Source: JANPLD01 sp031426355 (GTDB lineage: Bacteria; Pseudomonadota; Alphaproteobacteria; Rickettsiales; UBA8987). Taken from it: 64,000 bases of DNA. A program made the position numbers and the translations under genes. Each line of letters starts with the position of its first letter. Within the stretch, counting starts at the first letter, position 1. This document shows, piece after piece, positions 17,772-26,783 of the stretch. The notes under the pieces are model-generated. The model was not told the origin of the DNA. It saw only the letters and a list, made by a program, of their open reading frames with translations, and did not search any database. The stretch lies in contig JANPLD010000045.1 of NCBI GenBank assembly GCA_031426355.1, positions 18,533 through 82,532 on the forward strand, written 5' to 3'.

Positions 17772-18431
17772 TTAGTTTATAGGGCTTATTTTTACTTCAA
17801 CACGTCTGTTCTGGGCACGTCCGGATTCTGTGTTATTACTTGCTATAGGCTCACTTTCACCCCTACCATTTACATATAAACGATTAGAATCAACACCATT
17901 GCTTATCAACATGGATGTAACTGCCTGAGCACGCTTTTCGGATAACGTTTTATTATAAGAATCATTTCCTACATTATCCGTATGCCCTAAAACTTCTACA
18001 TTAGTTTGTGGATATTGGTTTAAAATATGAGCTATATCACTTAGGGTGCCATTAAATTCAGGGCGAACTGAACTGCTGTCAAACCCGAATGTTATACTGT
18101 TAGGCATGTTTAATAGAATATCATTGCCGTCTCGGCGAACATCAACTCCCGATCCTGCTAATTCCTGGCGCATTGCATTTTCCTGGCGATCCATATATTG
18201 TCCTATACCACCTCCTGCTAAGGCCCCAATTCCAGCGCCTATTGCACCACGCTCAAGCCTGTCTTTGGAATCTTCTCCAGTAAGGGCTCCTGCCGCACCA
18301 CCTATTAAAGCACCCAGCCCTGCACCTTTATATGTTTTCTGGTTTTGTTGGTATCCCGGCCCTTGTTGGCATGAGGCCAATATACCTGAGCATATAATGG
18401 CTGAGAGTGTAATTGATGAAATACGGATCAT
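17772..18431 (-). CDS. OmpA-family lipoprotein with glycine zipper (YiaD-like)
   Basis: 219 aa. The signal ends with the lipobox GILASC, predicting an outer-membrane lipoprotein. Residues 38-80 form a glycine-zipper segment (GAGLGALIGGAAGALTG...GAIGAGIGALAGGGIG) that can insert in membrane. Residues 105-219 are an OmpA C-terminal domain with the peptidoglycan-binding signature GHTDNVGNDSYNKTLSEKRAQAV and NRRVEVKI. Length and order match YiaD-type proteins that tie the outer membrane to peptidoglycan. It is transcribed with the RcnB-like gene, 38 bp apart. Confidence 0.88.
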   Translation of the reverse strand: MIRISSITLSAIICSGILASCQQGPGYQQNQKTYKGAGLGALIGGAAGALTGEDSKDRLERGAIGAGIGALAGGGIGQYMDRQENAMRQELAGSGVDVRRDGNDILLNMPNSITFGFDSSSVRPEFNGTLSDIAHILNQYPQTNVEVLGHTDNVGNDSYNKTLSEKRAQAVTSMLISNGVDSNRLYVNGRGESEPIASNNTESGRAQNRRVEVKISPIN

Positions 18432-18572
18432 GTGGGACGCCTTTAATGTTAATTATTAAACATAAATGCGCACGTATTATATAAAGATTCCATTATTAAT
18501 AGAAATTAAGAAACTGTTACACTACCGATTAAATAAATATGAAGAAAGATTTTGCTTATGGATCGCTATAAT

Positions 18573-18606
18573 AAATAGCAGAGCGTTGAGGAACGCTCTG
18601 CTATTT
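18573..18606 (-). terminator. strong hairpin terminator
   Basis: A perfect 15-bp stem (18573-18587 with 18592-18606) and a 4-base loop, with A/T-rich stem ends that act as T-tracts in either direction. It lies 8 bp after the acidic secreted protein gene and before the promoter side of the OmpA gene. Confidence 0.85.
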
Positions 18607-18613
18607 GTGCGTA

Positions 18614-19069
18614 TTAGAAGCGGCCTTTTTCATTATTTCTATCATTAACCTTGTCATGGTTGCGGTTATCAGAATGCTCTTTATTATTTTTAACTCTGGA
18701 AGAGCTATCCATATCATCATCGTCAGCTAGAGTCGCACGTGCAGAAGTGCTGGATGATGTTCCGGTGTCACCGCTAGTTGAGTCACCTTTAGCGCTACTC
18801 GCACCTGTTGTCGAATTAACATCCGTTCCAACGTTGGTGTTTACACCGGTACGGGCTGTATTTGAGCCTGTCCTAATACCGCCATTGATACGTATATTGT
18901 CACCTGTAGTAACTCCACTATTTAACCTGGTATCAACGCCCGTATTTACACCAGTTGTCGTGTTAGTTGTTGAAGTGGCACTAGTACTTTTATCAGCAGC
19001 AATTGCCGCATCAAAGGAAGTTAGCGCTGTAGTAACAGCTAAGGCTAAAGCTATAAATTTAATTTTCAT
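18614..19069 (-). CDS. secreted acidic low-complexity protein
   Basis: 151 aa with a clear signal peptide (ending AAIAADK). The mature part is built of imperfect T-G-V/D-N repeats (TGVNTGVDTRLNSGVTTGDNIRINGGIRTGS) followed by a Ser/Asp-rich tail. There are no Cys and no hydrophobic core, so it is probably unstructured in the periplasm or outside the cell. No family recognised. The terminator at 18573 directly follows it, supporting a real gene. Confidence 0.6.
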   Translation of the reverse strand: MKIKFIALALAVTTALTSFDAAIAADKSTSATSTTNTTTGVNTGVDTRLNSGVTTGDNIRINGGIRTGSNTARTGVNTNVGTDVNSTTGASSAKGDSTSGDTGTSSSTSARATLADDDDMDSSSRVKNNKEHSDNRNHDKVNDRNNEKGRF

Positions 19070-19219
19070 ATATCCTCTCAGATTAGTTAACCCCTATAAT
19101 CACAAAATGCCTAATTATATTTATATAAATTATCTATGTGGTTATCTGCAGAAATAATAAAATTACTTAACAGTCTTTTGCATTGATAGTTTGTTATTAT
19201 AACGAATTGCCTGATGATA

Positions 19220-19740
19220 TTATATCATCCCCACCACCAACAGCAAACCAATGGCCAGCAAGAGAACAGCAATTATCCTCTGAATTGATGGTATGGTAAT
19301 TTTCTTCAGGTAATACTTACCCATAATCGCTCCAGCAAATGCTGAGATACAGACAAGTGTGATTAATAAACTATTTCCCTTCTCCGCAATTACTGAAAAG
19401 CTCAGCCCGTATATTATTATTCTGGCTATATCAACCAGTGCGGCAATAGCAGAATTGGTTGCTACAAAAGCATTTTTATCAAGATTCAGATGAACCAGGA
19501 ATATACTTCTAAAGGCTCCCTGATGTCCTGATAACCCTCAGAAGAAACCACTTAATGCACCACCAGCAGGAAGCCATTATCTTGTGGATAACAAACTTAT
19601 TCTGAACCAACATGAACTCTGCTATGGCAAAGGCTACCAGTAATATCCCAACAAGCAGCTTAACTATAGTAATCTCAGCATTAACTCCTAAAAGAGAATA
19701 ACCATAGGCTTTATCAATATGGGCAATTTCTGTTAAGACA
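19220..19740 (-). pseudogene. decayed TSUP (TauE/SafE) permease
   Basis: Reverse-strand pieces read AHIDKAYGYSLLGVNAEITIVKLLVGILLVAFAIAEFM, then, after frameshifts, a GxLSGFF..GHQGAFRS-like segment and LVHLNLDKNAFVATNSAIAALVDIARIIIYGLSF, ending LLAIGLLLVVGMI at 19220. This is the C-terminal half of a TSUP membrane permease with at least two frame changes near 19530-19560. An intact but different family member is at 32553. It ends abruptly at about 19740. Confidence 0.65.
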
Positions 19741-19896
19741 TGTGAAAAACATAGGCCGGAACAATTGCCAATAATAAATTATATTAGTGGTGGCCTTGAA
19801 AACCCTATAATACGAAAAGAGGTATGCCTGATACTTGAAGGTGGCGAAATTGCATTTAGAGAAATAGCAAAACGCTTGAGAGTAAATTTTACATAG
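19741..19896 (+). pseudogene. unidentified C-terminal gene fragment
   Basis: An open frame without a start reads QLPIINYISGGLENPIIRKEVCLILEGGEIAFREIAKRLRVNF and stops at 19896, seven bases before a tRNA-Arg 3' half. The composition is protein-like and may include a helix-turn-helix (FREIAKRLRV). I cannot name it. Confidence 0.3.
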
Positions 19897-19902
19897 ATTA
19901 TT

Positions 19903-20088
19903 TGGTGGGAACGAGATGATTCGAACATCCGGCCTACGGTTTAGGAAAGCCAAGCCTCTGATTTTAAAAGCTTATATGGTCTTTTTAAACTGTAACTCCA
20001 AACGGAGTTTAAACCAAAAAATCTCCAAATCTTGTTTTATACAATACTAGCCCTTTTTTAAACCGCAACCTTACTAGGGCCTTACTAA
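19903..20088 (-). repeat. tRNA-Arg 3' half plus arm (inner inverted repeat, left copy)
   Basis: 19903-19947 is, on the reverse strand, identical to the last 45 bases of the intact tRNA-Arg including CCA. The repeat continues to about 20088 through CAACCTTACTAGGGCCTTA (20066-20084). An inverted copy lies at 26581-26763. Together they bracket the MHYT kinase cluster and the intact tRNA. Confidence 0.8.
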
Positions 20089-20150
20089 TTGCAACTGAAT
20101 TTAAGCTACGAAATATTATCTGCTGAACCTGTTTTGATCAAAATTAAATA

Positions 20151-23100
20151 TCATGTCATTTCAGTTTTGGTTAGCCAGTAATTTATTTTCTCTATAACGT
20201 TTTCTTTTTTGACGGGTTTATTCAGATAATCATCCATGGCAGATTTCAGGCATTTCTCCTTGTCACCCTGCATGGCATCAGCGGTTATAGCAATAATAGG
20301 TATGTGTTTTTTGTTACCTCTATTTTCCTCTATTTGCCGTATTTTTTCCGTTGCTTCAAAGCCATCCATTTCGGGCATCTGGCAATCCATAAGAATGAGA
20401 TCATAATTAAATTTATTGAACATATCTATTGCCTCGATACCATTTGCGGCTGAATCTGCTCTGCACCCAAGTGTCTTTAGGAAGTTCATTATCAGCATGA
20501 GGTTAACTTTCATGTCTTCGACCACTAATATGCGGTATCTGGAGTAATCTATATCAGTATTATTTTTTGTTATATTGCTGCGTTTATTATTACGCCTTAT
20601 ATCTTCTATATGTTGTCTGGTAAGAAATCTTATTTTGCAATTATTTTTTCTTGAATCTACCAGAAGTGAGATCATATCTTTTAAATGTACCGGTTGCAAA
20701 GGCTTTAACAGGAATCCCTTAAACCCTGCTTTTTCCATATCACTGTAAGACCTGTATTTTTCAGATGAAAGTGTTGAGGTAAATAATATCATTATTAAAT
20801 TTTTTGCCCATTCTTGTGATGCTATAAGCTCTGCAAGTTTTGAGCCGTTCATGTCTGAAAGTTCATAATCTATTATCGCAACATCATAAGGCTTGCCGTC
20901 GCTAGCAGCTTTTTGCAAGGCATTCCACACTTCTTCGCCTTCCGCGAATATATCGAAATTGGTTTTAAGATTTGTAAAGAGATTGGTAAGTATCTCACGA
21001 TTTGGTTTATAATCATCTACAGCTGCTATTCTGATCTTGGAGAAATCAACCTCGGGAATTGAAGTGATCTCCTGAGCTTCACCTTTTTCTAGAGTTATGT
21101 CCAAATAAAAAGCAGAACCCTGATTGATAGCACTTCTTACTCCGATATTACCGTTCATCATTTCCACGAGTTTTTTGCTTATAGAAAGGCCAAGTCCGGT
21201 GCCGCCGAATTTTCTGGTAGTAGATTCCTCTGCCTGCGCGAATTTATTGAAAATATATTCAAGTTTATCTTCTGGAATACCAATACCTGTATCCTCTATT
21301 TCAAAAAATAACCTTATCTTATTTTCTTTCCTTTCACTTCTTACCCGGAGTAACACATGTCCTTTGGAAGTGAATTTGATAGCATTTCCTGCAAGGTTAA
21401 GGATTATTTGCCTCAAACGTCCCGGGTCACCTATATAATATTCTGGTATATCAGGGGAATAATCTACCAGAAGCTCTATTTCTTTTTCCTTCGATTTAAG
21501 CAGAAGCATATCCATAACATCATCAATGACTGAACTTAGAGAAAAGTTTATATTATCAAGTTTCAGTTCACCGGCTTCGATTTTTGAGAAATCCAGTATG
21601 TCGTTAATTATATCAAGTAAGTTCTCTGAGGATTTTCTTACTATACTTGCCCAGCCTTGCTGTTCCTTATTAAGTTCAGTATCAAGCAGAAGGTTTGTCA
21701 TACCCAATATGCCGTTCATGGGTGTTCTTATCTCATGGCTCATACTTGCTAGAAAGTCTGATTTTGCCTGATTTGCCGATTCGGCAATCGTTTTCATCTT
21801 TTTGAGGTTATCTTTTGATTGCTCACGTTCTATAACCTGTACCAGCTGGTTTGCCGCATCCTTCATTATATCAAGCAATTCCTGAGCAGGCTCATCAATA
21901 TGCGGGGAGAAGAATTCAAATACATATTCTACATTACCATTTATAATTACCGGACATGCAAGTCCTGACTTAACCCCAAGTGATAACGCCATTTTTGCCC
22001 GAGGGAAATTAGGGTCTTTGGTTACATCCGGTATCCATAAAGTGTCATGTTTTTGCCAGACTCTTCCGGGTAGCCCTTCTCCTTTTGAGAATTCTTTTGC
22101 CTCTGATATTTCCCTGAAAGTTCTATAATATTCTTTATTTTCCTTAAACCAAATACCGGTGGAACGAAGTAATTCTTTTTCATGGTCCAGAATGTAAGCA
22201 TGGCCAACCGGCCATTTCATGAATTCACACAGGTTTTTAATAATATCCCTTATTGCTTCCTCAACATTTGAGGCAAGGTTAGCAGTTGTTGCAATGCTAC
22301 GTAAAAGGGCAACTATCTTTGCTTCTTTTTCGGTACGCTTTTTTGCCTGTAATGCAAGTTTTTCTGCCTGTTCTTTTTTTGTAAGATTTCGATAGAGGAA
22401 GATAAAAATAATTATCAATCCTAATAGGGCGACAATACTGGAGTAAAGAACCAAAGAGCGTTTAAGCCTATGATTTGCCATGCGTTCCTTAAGAAGTTTG
22501 AGGAACATTTCTGCAGTTTCATCATAAAGGATTTCATATAAATTGATAGTATCGCTGGCTATCTTAAACATTTCAGAGGATGACAGAGTTTTTTTGTTCC
22601 TGAAAAATATCTGGTCAAAATAGCCAAGTAATTCTTTCAGTTTAGGTTCTATCATTTTGTTATGATAGTTAATGAACTGCAAGGTGTCTTTATTTGCCAC
22701 GGATGCACGTTCCAGCGCATTTTTAAGCTCACCTTCAAGAACTATCAGGCGGTTATATAATAACTGTAAATCCCTTATATCCCGTTTTTTCCAGTTATTT
22801 GGTTGTTTGCCTGAAGCAAGTAAACCTGTGGTAATACCACGTAACCTTCCCATAGTTTCCATTAGCTTAGGGGTAATATTTACTGAAGCAGTTGAAAGAT
22901 AATCACCGACCAATTGCGGATCGTTGGAAAGGTTAGCGTTATCTGCAAGGTCTTCCATAAAATGGAGGAGGGAATCTATAGTTTTGGTATAATGTCTGAA
23001 TTCCTCTATTGCTGTATGATTATCTTTTTTATTTAATAATAGCAGAACATTATTTTTTAGATTTTTCCAATTAGTGCTTACTAGTAATTCCTTTCCAAAA

Positions 23101-24140
23101 GACTCATCTATTTTAGCTGTTCTTACGATAGATTTTTTTACTTCTTCTCTTTTGGGTGTAAGTTTTTCTGCTGCTGATTCATCACCATTTCTTGCGGCAT
23201 AGGTAAGACCTCTCAATTCCATTATACGCTGAAGAAAATCAGTTAAGGAATCATGATATAATACTCCGTATTCTTCCTTTTTTGCGAATTCTATATCAAA
23301 ATCAAGGTTTGTAATAGCTTGATATACTATGGTAGCTAAAGGAAGCGAGAAAAGTGCGGCACAGCCAACCATCAGGAAAAGTCGGTATGAGATGGCAAAT
23401 GTAAATATTACCAGAATAAGTGTGGTAATTGATATGATTGCTATTGCGAGGGCATCAAAACTCTGGTTAGTGCCGAAAAGACAGTCAGGAAAAGGAATAA
23501 AGACGGCTGCGGTCATCCCTGTATAATGCATGCCACAGATAGCGATACCCATTACTAAAGCTGCAATAATCCTCCATGTGATCTGTCCTTTCCCGCTATG
23601 TCTTCCTAGAGTGAATATTATCCAGAGTGCCGCTGCTGATGCGGTAATTGCTATGATGATTGAAAGGATAAAAAGAGAAGGGATATAACGCATCTCTGCC
23701 CGCATTTCCATAGCTGCCATACCAGTATAATGCATGGAGCTGATACCGAAACCGAGCAATATGGCACTGATAATTATTCTTGTTATGGAAAGTTTTGCCG
23801 CCTGAATTATTTTCAATACGAAATAAGCGACACCTATGGCAATTATCATAGATAATGCGGTTAGCCACGGGTCATAATGCACTGTCATATTCATCTTATA
23901 GGCAAGCATCCCTATAAAATGCATTGACCATATACCGCTTCCTAGGGCAAAGGCACCAGTCCAATGGAATATACGTTTTTGTTTACTGTTAGATGCATTA
24001 ATAAGCCTTGTTGCAAGAGTTAATCCTGCGTATGATCCGAAGGATGCAACAATATAAGAGGCCAGTATCAGAAGAGGGATATACATTCCCTTTTCTGAAT
24101 TTAAAGGAATATTTCCCGTGATAAAAAAAGATTCAAGCAT
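20151..24140 (-). CDS. MHYT-domain hybrid sensor histidine kinase
   Basis: Membrane sensor kinase of about 1329 aa. I start at the ATG at 24140; the longer frame uses TTG and adds a charged leader. Order, approximately: MHYT sensor of six or seven helices with the repeated H-Y-T/M-H motifs (residues 20-255; proposed in the family to bind copper and sense O2, CO or NO); a long helical periplasmic domain rich in heptads, NIT-like (285-555); a membrane helix (~575); GAF (640-770); HisKA with MSHEIRTPMNG, His near 801; HATPase with NAIKF near 917 and two G boxes (DTGIGIP, GGTGLGL); REC1 with VAIIDYELSDMNG; REC2 with LILMDCQMPEMDG. It has no Hpt, but an Hpt gene lies in the divergent unit. It is flanked by tRNA-Arg repeats, so probably cargo. 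Confidence 0.9.
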   Translation of the reverse strand: MLESFFITGNIPLNSEKGMYIPLLILASYIVASFGSYAGLTLATRLINASNSKQKRIFHWTGAFALGSGIWSMHFIGMLAYKMNMTVHYDPWLTALSMIIAIGVAYFVLKIIQAAKLSITRIIISAILLGFGISSMHYTGMAAMEMRAEMRYIPSLFILSIIIAITASAAALWIIFTLGRHSGKGQITWRIIAALVMGIAICGMHYTGMTAAVFIPFPDCLFGTNQSFDALAIAIISITTLILVIFTFAISYRLFLMVGCAALFSLPLATIVYQAITNLDFDIEFAKKEEYGVLYHDSLTDFLQRIMELRGLTYAARNGDESAAEKLTPKREEVKKSIVRTAKIDESFGKELLVSTNWKNLKNNVLLLLNKKDNHTAIEEFRHYTKTIDSLLHFMEDLADNANLSNDPQLVGDYLSTASVNITPKLMETMGRLRGITTGLLASGKQPNNWKKRDIRDLQLLYNRLIVLEGELKNALERASVANKDTLQFINYHNKMIEPKLKELLGYFDQIFFRNKKTLSSSEMFKIASDTINLYEILYDETAEMFLKLLKERMANHRLKRSLVLYSSIVALLGLIIIFIFLYRNLTKKEQAEKLALQAKKRTEKEAKIVALLRSIATTANLASNVEEAIRDIIKNLCEFMKWPVGHAYILDHEKELLRSTGIWFKENKEYYRTFREISEAKEFSKGEGLPGRVWQKHDTLWIPDVTKDPNFPRAKMALSLGVKSGLACPVIINGNVEYVFEFFSPHIDEPAQELLDIMKDAANQLVQVIEREQSKDNLKKMKTIAESANQAKSDFLASMSHEIRTPMNGILGMTNLLLDTELNKEQQGWASIVRKSSENLLDIINDILDFSKIEAGELKLDNINFSLSSVIDDVMDMLLLKSKEKEIELLVDYSPDIPEYYIGDPGRLRQIILNLAGNAIKFTSKGHVLLRVRSERKENKIRLFFEIEDTGIGIPEDKLEYIFNKFAQAEESTTRKFGGTGLGLSISKKLVEMMNGNIGVRSAINQGSAFYLDITLEKGEAQEITSIPEVDFSKIRIAAVDDYKPNREILTNLFTNLKTNFDIFAEGEEVWNALQKAASDGKPYDVAIIDYELSDMNGSKLAELIASQEWAKNLIMILFTSTLSSEKYRSYSDMEKAGFKGFLLKPLQPVHLKDMISLLVDSRKNNCKIRFLTRQHIEDIRRNNKRSNITKNNTDIDYSRYRILVVEDMKVNLMLIMNFLKTLGCRADSAANGIEAIDMFNKFNYDLILMDCQMPEMDGFEATEKIRQIEENRGNKKHIPIIAITADAMQGDKEKCLKSAMDDYLNKPVKKENVIEKINYWLTKTEMT

Positions 24141-24243
24141 ATAGTTATATTGCTGACGATGCGAATTAATAGCAATAATTATTCTTATATTCAATTATTA
24201 GTTGAAGTTTGGTAAATTATTATTTATTAGCAGGACACTTAAT

Positions 24244-24678
24244 ATGGTTGAATTAAAAGAAATAGACATAAACGCTTTTAAAAAAGCTACCGCAAACAGG
24301 AACAGAAGAAATAATCTGCTTATCCTGATTGTGGAAGATCAAAGATTTTCAAGGATCCTGTTAAGGAGCTACCTTTCAAAGGAATACGAAGTGATAGAGG
24401 CTTCGGATGGTGAACAGGGACTTGTTGAATATATGACAAGATCACCCGACATAGTTTTTCTTGATATTGAGCTTCCAAAAGTAAATGGCCATAAAGTTGC
24501 GGAGCTTATTTCAAAGCTGGATAAGGATTCATTCATAATCATGGTTACTGCCAATAATCACACTTCAGACGTTATGAAGGCGAAAGAAAATAATGTGAAG
24601 GGATTTATAGTAAAACCATATACCAAGGCCAAAATTAATGAGGCGGTGGAGATATTTTTAAAGCAACATTTGAAATAA
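24244..24678 (+). CDS. single-domain response regulator (CheY-like)
   Basis: About 144 aa. The ATG at 24244 is preceded by AGGA and fits better than the upstream TTG. After a 35-residue leader comes one receiver domain: LIVEDQRFSR, the phospho-acceptor in PDIVFLDIELPKVNG, VTANN (switch Thr) and KGFIVKPYTKAKI. No output domain. It is divergent from the MHYT kinase with a shared 103-bp intergenic region and is followed five bases later by an Hpt gene, so the three should form one phosphorelay. Confidence 0.87.
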   Translation: MVELKEIDINAFKKATANRNRRNNLLILIVEDQRFSRILLRSYLSKEYEVIEASDGEQGLVEYMTRSPDIVFLDIELPKVNGHKVAELISKLDKDSFIIMVTANNHTSDVMKAKENNVKGFIVKPYTKAKINEAVEIFLKQHLK

Positions 24679-24683
24679 ATATC

Positions 24684-25007
24684 ATGACAATTGACCTGAC
24701 AAATCTAAGGGGTATGACTGGCGGTGATAAAGAGCTTGAAAAAGAGCTTTTTAAGGAGTTCGTATTGTCCGGAGATAAACTGATCGCAGAACTAAAAAAG
24801 AGTTTAGCCGATAATTATAATGAATCATGGTGTACGGTTTCTCACGGGTTTAAAGGAATAGCACTTAATCTTGGAGCTGAAAACCTTAGTGAGTTATGCA
24901 AGAAAGCACAAATGAATGATTCTCCCACCAATGCGGATAAACAAAGTCTGCTTACGCAAATAGAATTAGAATATAATAAAGTGAAAGAATTGCTTGGTAG
25001 TTTATAA
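24684..25007 (+). CDS. Hpt-domain phosphotransfer protein
   Basis: 107 aa, four-helix Hpt fold. The acceptor His is in TVSHGFKGIALNLGAENLSELCKKAQ (the usual pattern is aHxlKGsa..lGa..L...c..lE). It follows the single-domain regulator by five bases. A hybrid kinase with two receivers but no Hpt of its own needs such a shuttle; this is the obvious candidate for passing phosphate between REC2 of the MHYT kinase and the regulator. Confidence 0.85.
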   Translation: MTIDLTNLRGMTGGDKELEKELFKEFVLSGDKLIAELKKSLADNYNESWCTVSHGFKGIALNLGAENLSELCKKAQMNDSPTNADKQSLLTQIELEYNKVKELLGSL

Positions 25008-25122
25008 AGATAACAACTTTAAGCTTTGCAATAAAGTTTAGAGTCGTAACCTACTAACGCCTTACTTTTTCTCATACTCTTCCTTTTTATAAGAATATAT
25101 GGTATAATGTATTGCGAATGTT

Positions 25123-25404
25123 TTGGCAGCCATTAGGTCTGGGTCATTCAGTACAATATATGCGCAATCTATGTGCAAGGAATTTGTTAAAAGATCATTA
25201 CATGATCCTGAATCAGCGGATTTTGAATCTAGTAAAACTTATCCTGTTACCGAGGAAGCAGGAGGAATATTCACAGTCGAGGTTTCAGTAAGAGCTAGAA
25301 ATGCCTTTAATGCAATGAGGAATACCATAGTTTCTTGCAAAGCAAAAAGGGAAGAAAGCGGGTGGACATTACTTAATCTTGAAAACCTAAATAATGAAAA
25401 ATGA
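25123..25404 (+). CDS. small hypothetical protein
   Basis: 93 aa if TTG at 25123 is used, 77 aa from the ATG at 25171; neither has a strong ribosome site. The core MCKEFVKRSLHDPESADFESSKTYPVTEEAGGIFTVEVSVRARNAFNAMRNTIVSCKAKR looks like a small folded domain seen in phage-type and plasmid proteins, but I cannot name it. Its end overlaps the start of the HTH gene by 11 bases, so they are co-expressed. A TATAAT box at about 25102 could serve both. Confidence 0.5.
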   Translation: MAAIRSGSFSTIYAQSMCKEFVKRSLHDPESADFESSKTYPVTEEAGGIFTVEVSVRARNAFNAMRNTIVSCKAKREESGWTLLNLENLNNEK

Positions 25405-25621
25405 CCTGAAGAAAATTATTGGTAAAAGGATTCAGACTTTCCGAAAACAACTAGGAATGACCCAAGAAGAACTAGCGGAAAAGATAGATAAAACCGTTGA
25501 AACCGTTTCCAATATAAAAAGAGGATTAAAATTGCCGGGTCTGCTGACTTTAGAAGAGATAAGAAAAGCCTTGAAGGTCAATCTTAGTGAGCTTGTAGAT
25601 ATAAATACCGATAAAAAGTAA
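25394..25621 (+). CDS. XRE-family helix-turn-helix regulator
   Basis: 75 aa, essentially only a Cro/C1-type HTH: IGKRIQTFRKQLGMTQEELAEKIDKTVETVSNIKRGLKLPGLLTLEEIRKAL, with the recognition helix in TVETVSNIKRG. Such small regulators usually control mobile-element or toxin-antitoxin genes. It overlaps the preceding small gene and lies 67 bp before the intact tRNA-Arg, consistent with an element-borne repressor. The target is unknown. Confidence 0.85.
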   Translation: MKNDLKKIIGKRIQTFRKQLGMTQEELAEKIDKTVETVSNIKRGLKLPGLLTLEEIRKALKVNLSELVDINTDKK

Positions 25622-25688
25622 GACTAAATTATATTAAGACTTTAAAAATCCATTTTTTCGCATATAAACAGCGTGAGTTATACCTAAT

Positions 25689-25765
<77 letters not shown>

Positions 25766-26516
25766 TTAAATTAACTCTGGTTGTTTTTTATATTGAGCTT
25801 TTTTATCTAAATTAGATTTCAGTGCGTCACTATATATTTGCTCTGCATTATAAGGCATAAGTAAATCTTTGTTTATTATATCTTCTAAATCTTCCTTCGT
25901 TATAACCAGAATTCCATGCTTCTCAGCATCTTCTACCTCTGTTTTAACTGCCCCTTTAGATTTTAAAGTAATAATGATAGGCAAAACATTGTATTGATTT
26001 ACATAAAGCGAAACCAATTTCTTGTTGCGTCCAAACACTCTCTGAAAAGCCTTGAGTATGTATAGTAATCATTGCATCCATAGTATGCAGAGCTTTTTCT
26101 ATTTCGTTTTGCCACTCTCTTGAGGGATTAATGTCTTCGTGTGCAACAAAACCAGATATATAATATGTGGCTAAAGTTTCTTTTAATCTAACTGCTTTAT
26201 CTTTATGAATAGCTAAATGGCTTATAAACAAGCGAAAGTTTTTAGATTCTTGCCATATCTCCGGAGGATTAATGCCCTTAATTTCGGAAGAAAATGTATC
26301 TATTTCTAGCTCATTTGCTATAGATAAAAGCTTATTATTATTAGCATTTTTTAATGCTTCTTTAGAATATACCCATTTACTATTATAACTTAACGGCCCA
26401 CTTGGTGTAGTTAAACCAAAACTTTCTAGGAATATATCTATATCACTATAACCATAACGTGCTTGCAATTCACGACCTATTCTATCAATTAATTTTAATC
26501 TTTGGCTTACCTTCAT
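25766..26516 (-). pseudogene. TIR-domain protein gene, frameshifted
   Basis: The frame from ATG 26516 encodes a helical N-terminus (MKVSQRLKLIDRIGRELQARYGYSDIDIFLESFG) common to bacterial TIR defence proteins. A TIR domain follows: FRLFISHLAIHKDKAVRLKETL, GFVAHEDINPSREWQNEIEKAL, MDAMITIHTQGFSESVWTQQEIGFAL. The usual TIR catalytic Glu is plausibly the one in EWQNEI. The frame then drifts (CKSIQCFAYHYYFKI, stop). The next frame continues LPIIITLKSKGAVKTEVEDAEKHGILVITKEDLEDI to a stop at 25766. One frameshift near 25990-26010 explains both. Such proteins cleave NAD+ in anti-phage systems. The stop codon touches the tRNA CCA end. Confidence 0.7.
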
Positions 26517-26580
26517 AAAAGCATCTAATTACAACCCCGAGTATATAAGAAAACTTTTTATAGTCTAATTAAGTTATAAA

Positions 26581-26763
26581 AGTAAGGCCTTAGTAAGGCT
26601 GCGGTTTAAAAAGGTGCTGGCCTTGTATAAAAAAAGATTTGGAGATTTTTCGGTTTAACTCCGTTTAGAGCTAGAGTTTAAAAAGGCCATATAAGCTTTT
26701 AAAATCAGAGGCTTGGTTTTCCTAAACCGTAGGCCGGATGTTCGAATCATCTCGTTCCCACCA
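26581..26763 (+). repeat. tRNA-Arg 3' half plus arm (inner inverted repeat, right copy)
   Basis: 26719-26763 duplicates the last 45 bases of the intact tRNA-Arg in direct orientation, 950 bp downstream. The preceding part matches 19948-20088 inverted and starts with AGTAAGGCCTTAGTAAGG. As a direct repeat it could be the far end of a ~1-kb insertion carrying the TIR gene; as an inverted repeat it pairs with 19903-20088. Confidence 0.8.
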
Positions 26764-26783
26764 TTATGATTTTTAAAATAGTA

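Noticed and set aside
18651..19157. 168-aa forward frame
   Set aside because: It lies antisense to the secreted low-complexity protein. Its Val/Pro/Leu repeats are the complement of that gene's Thr/Gly/Asn repeats.
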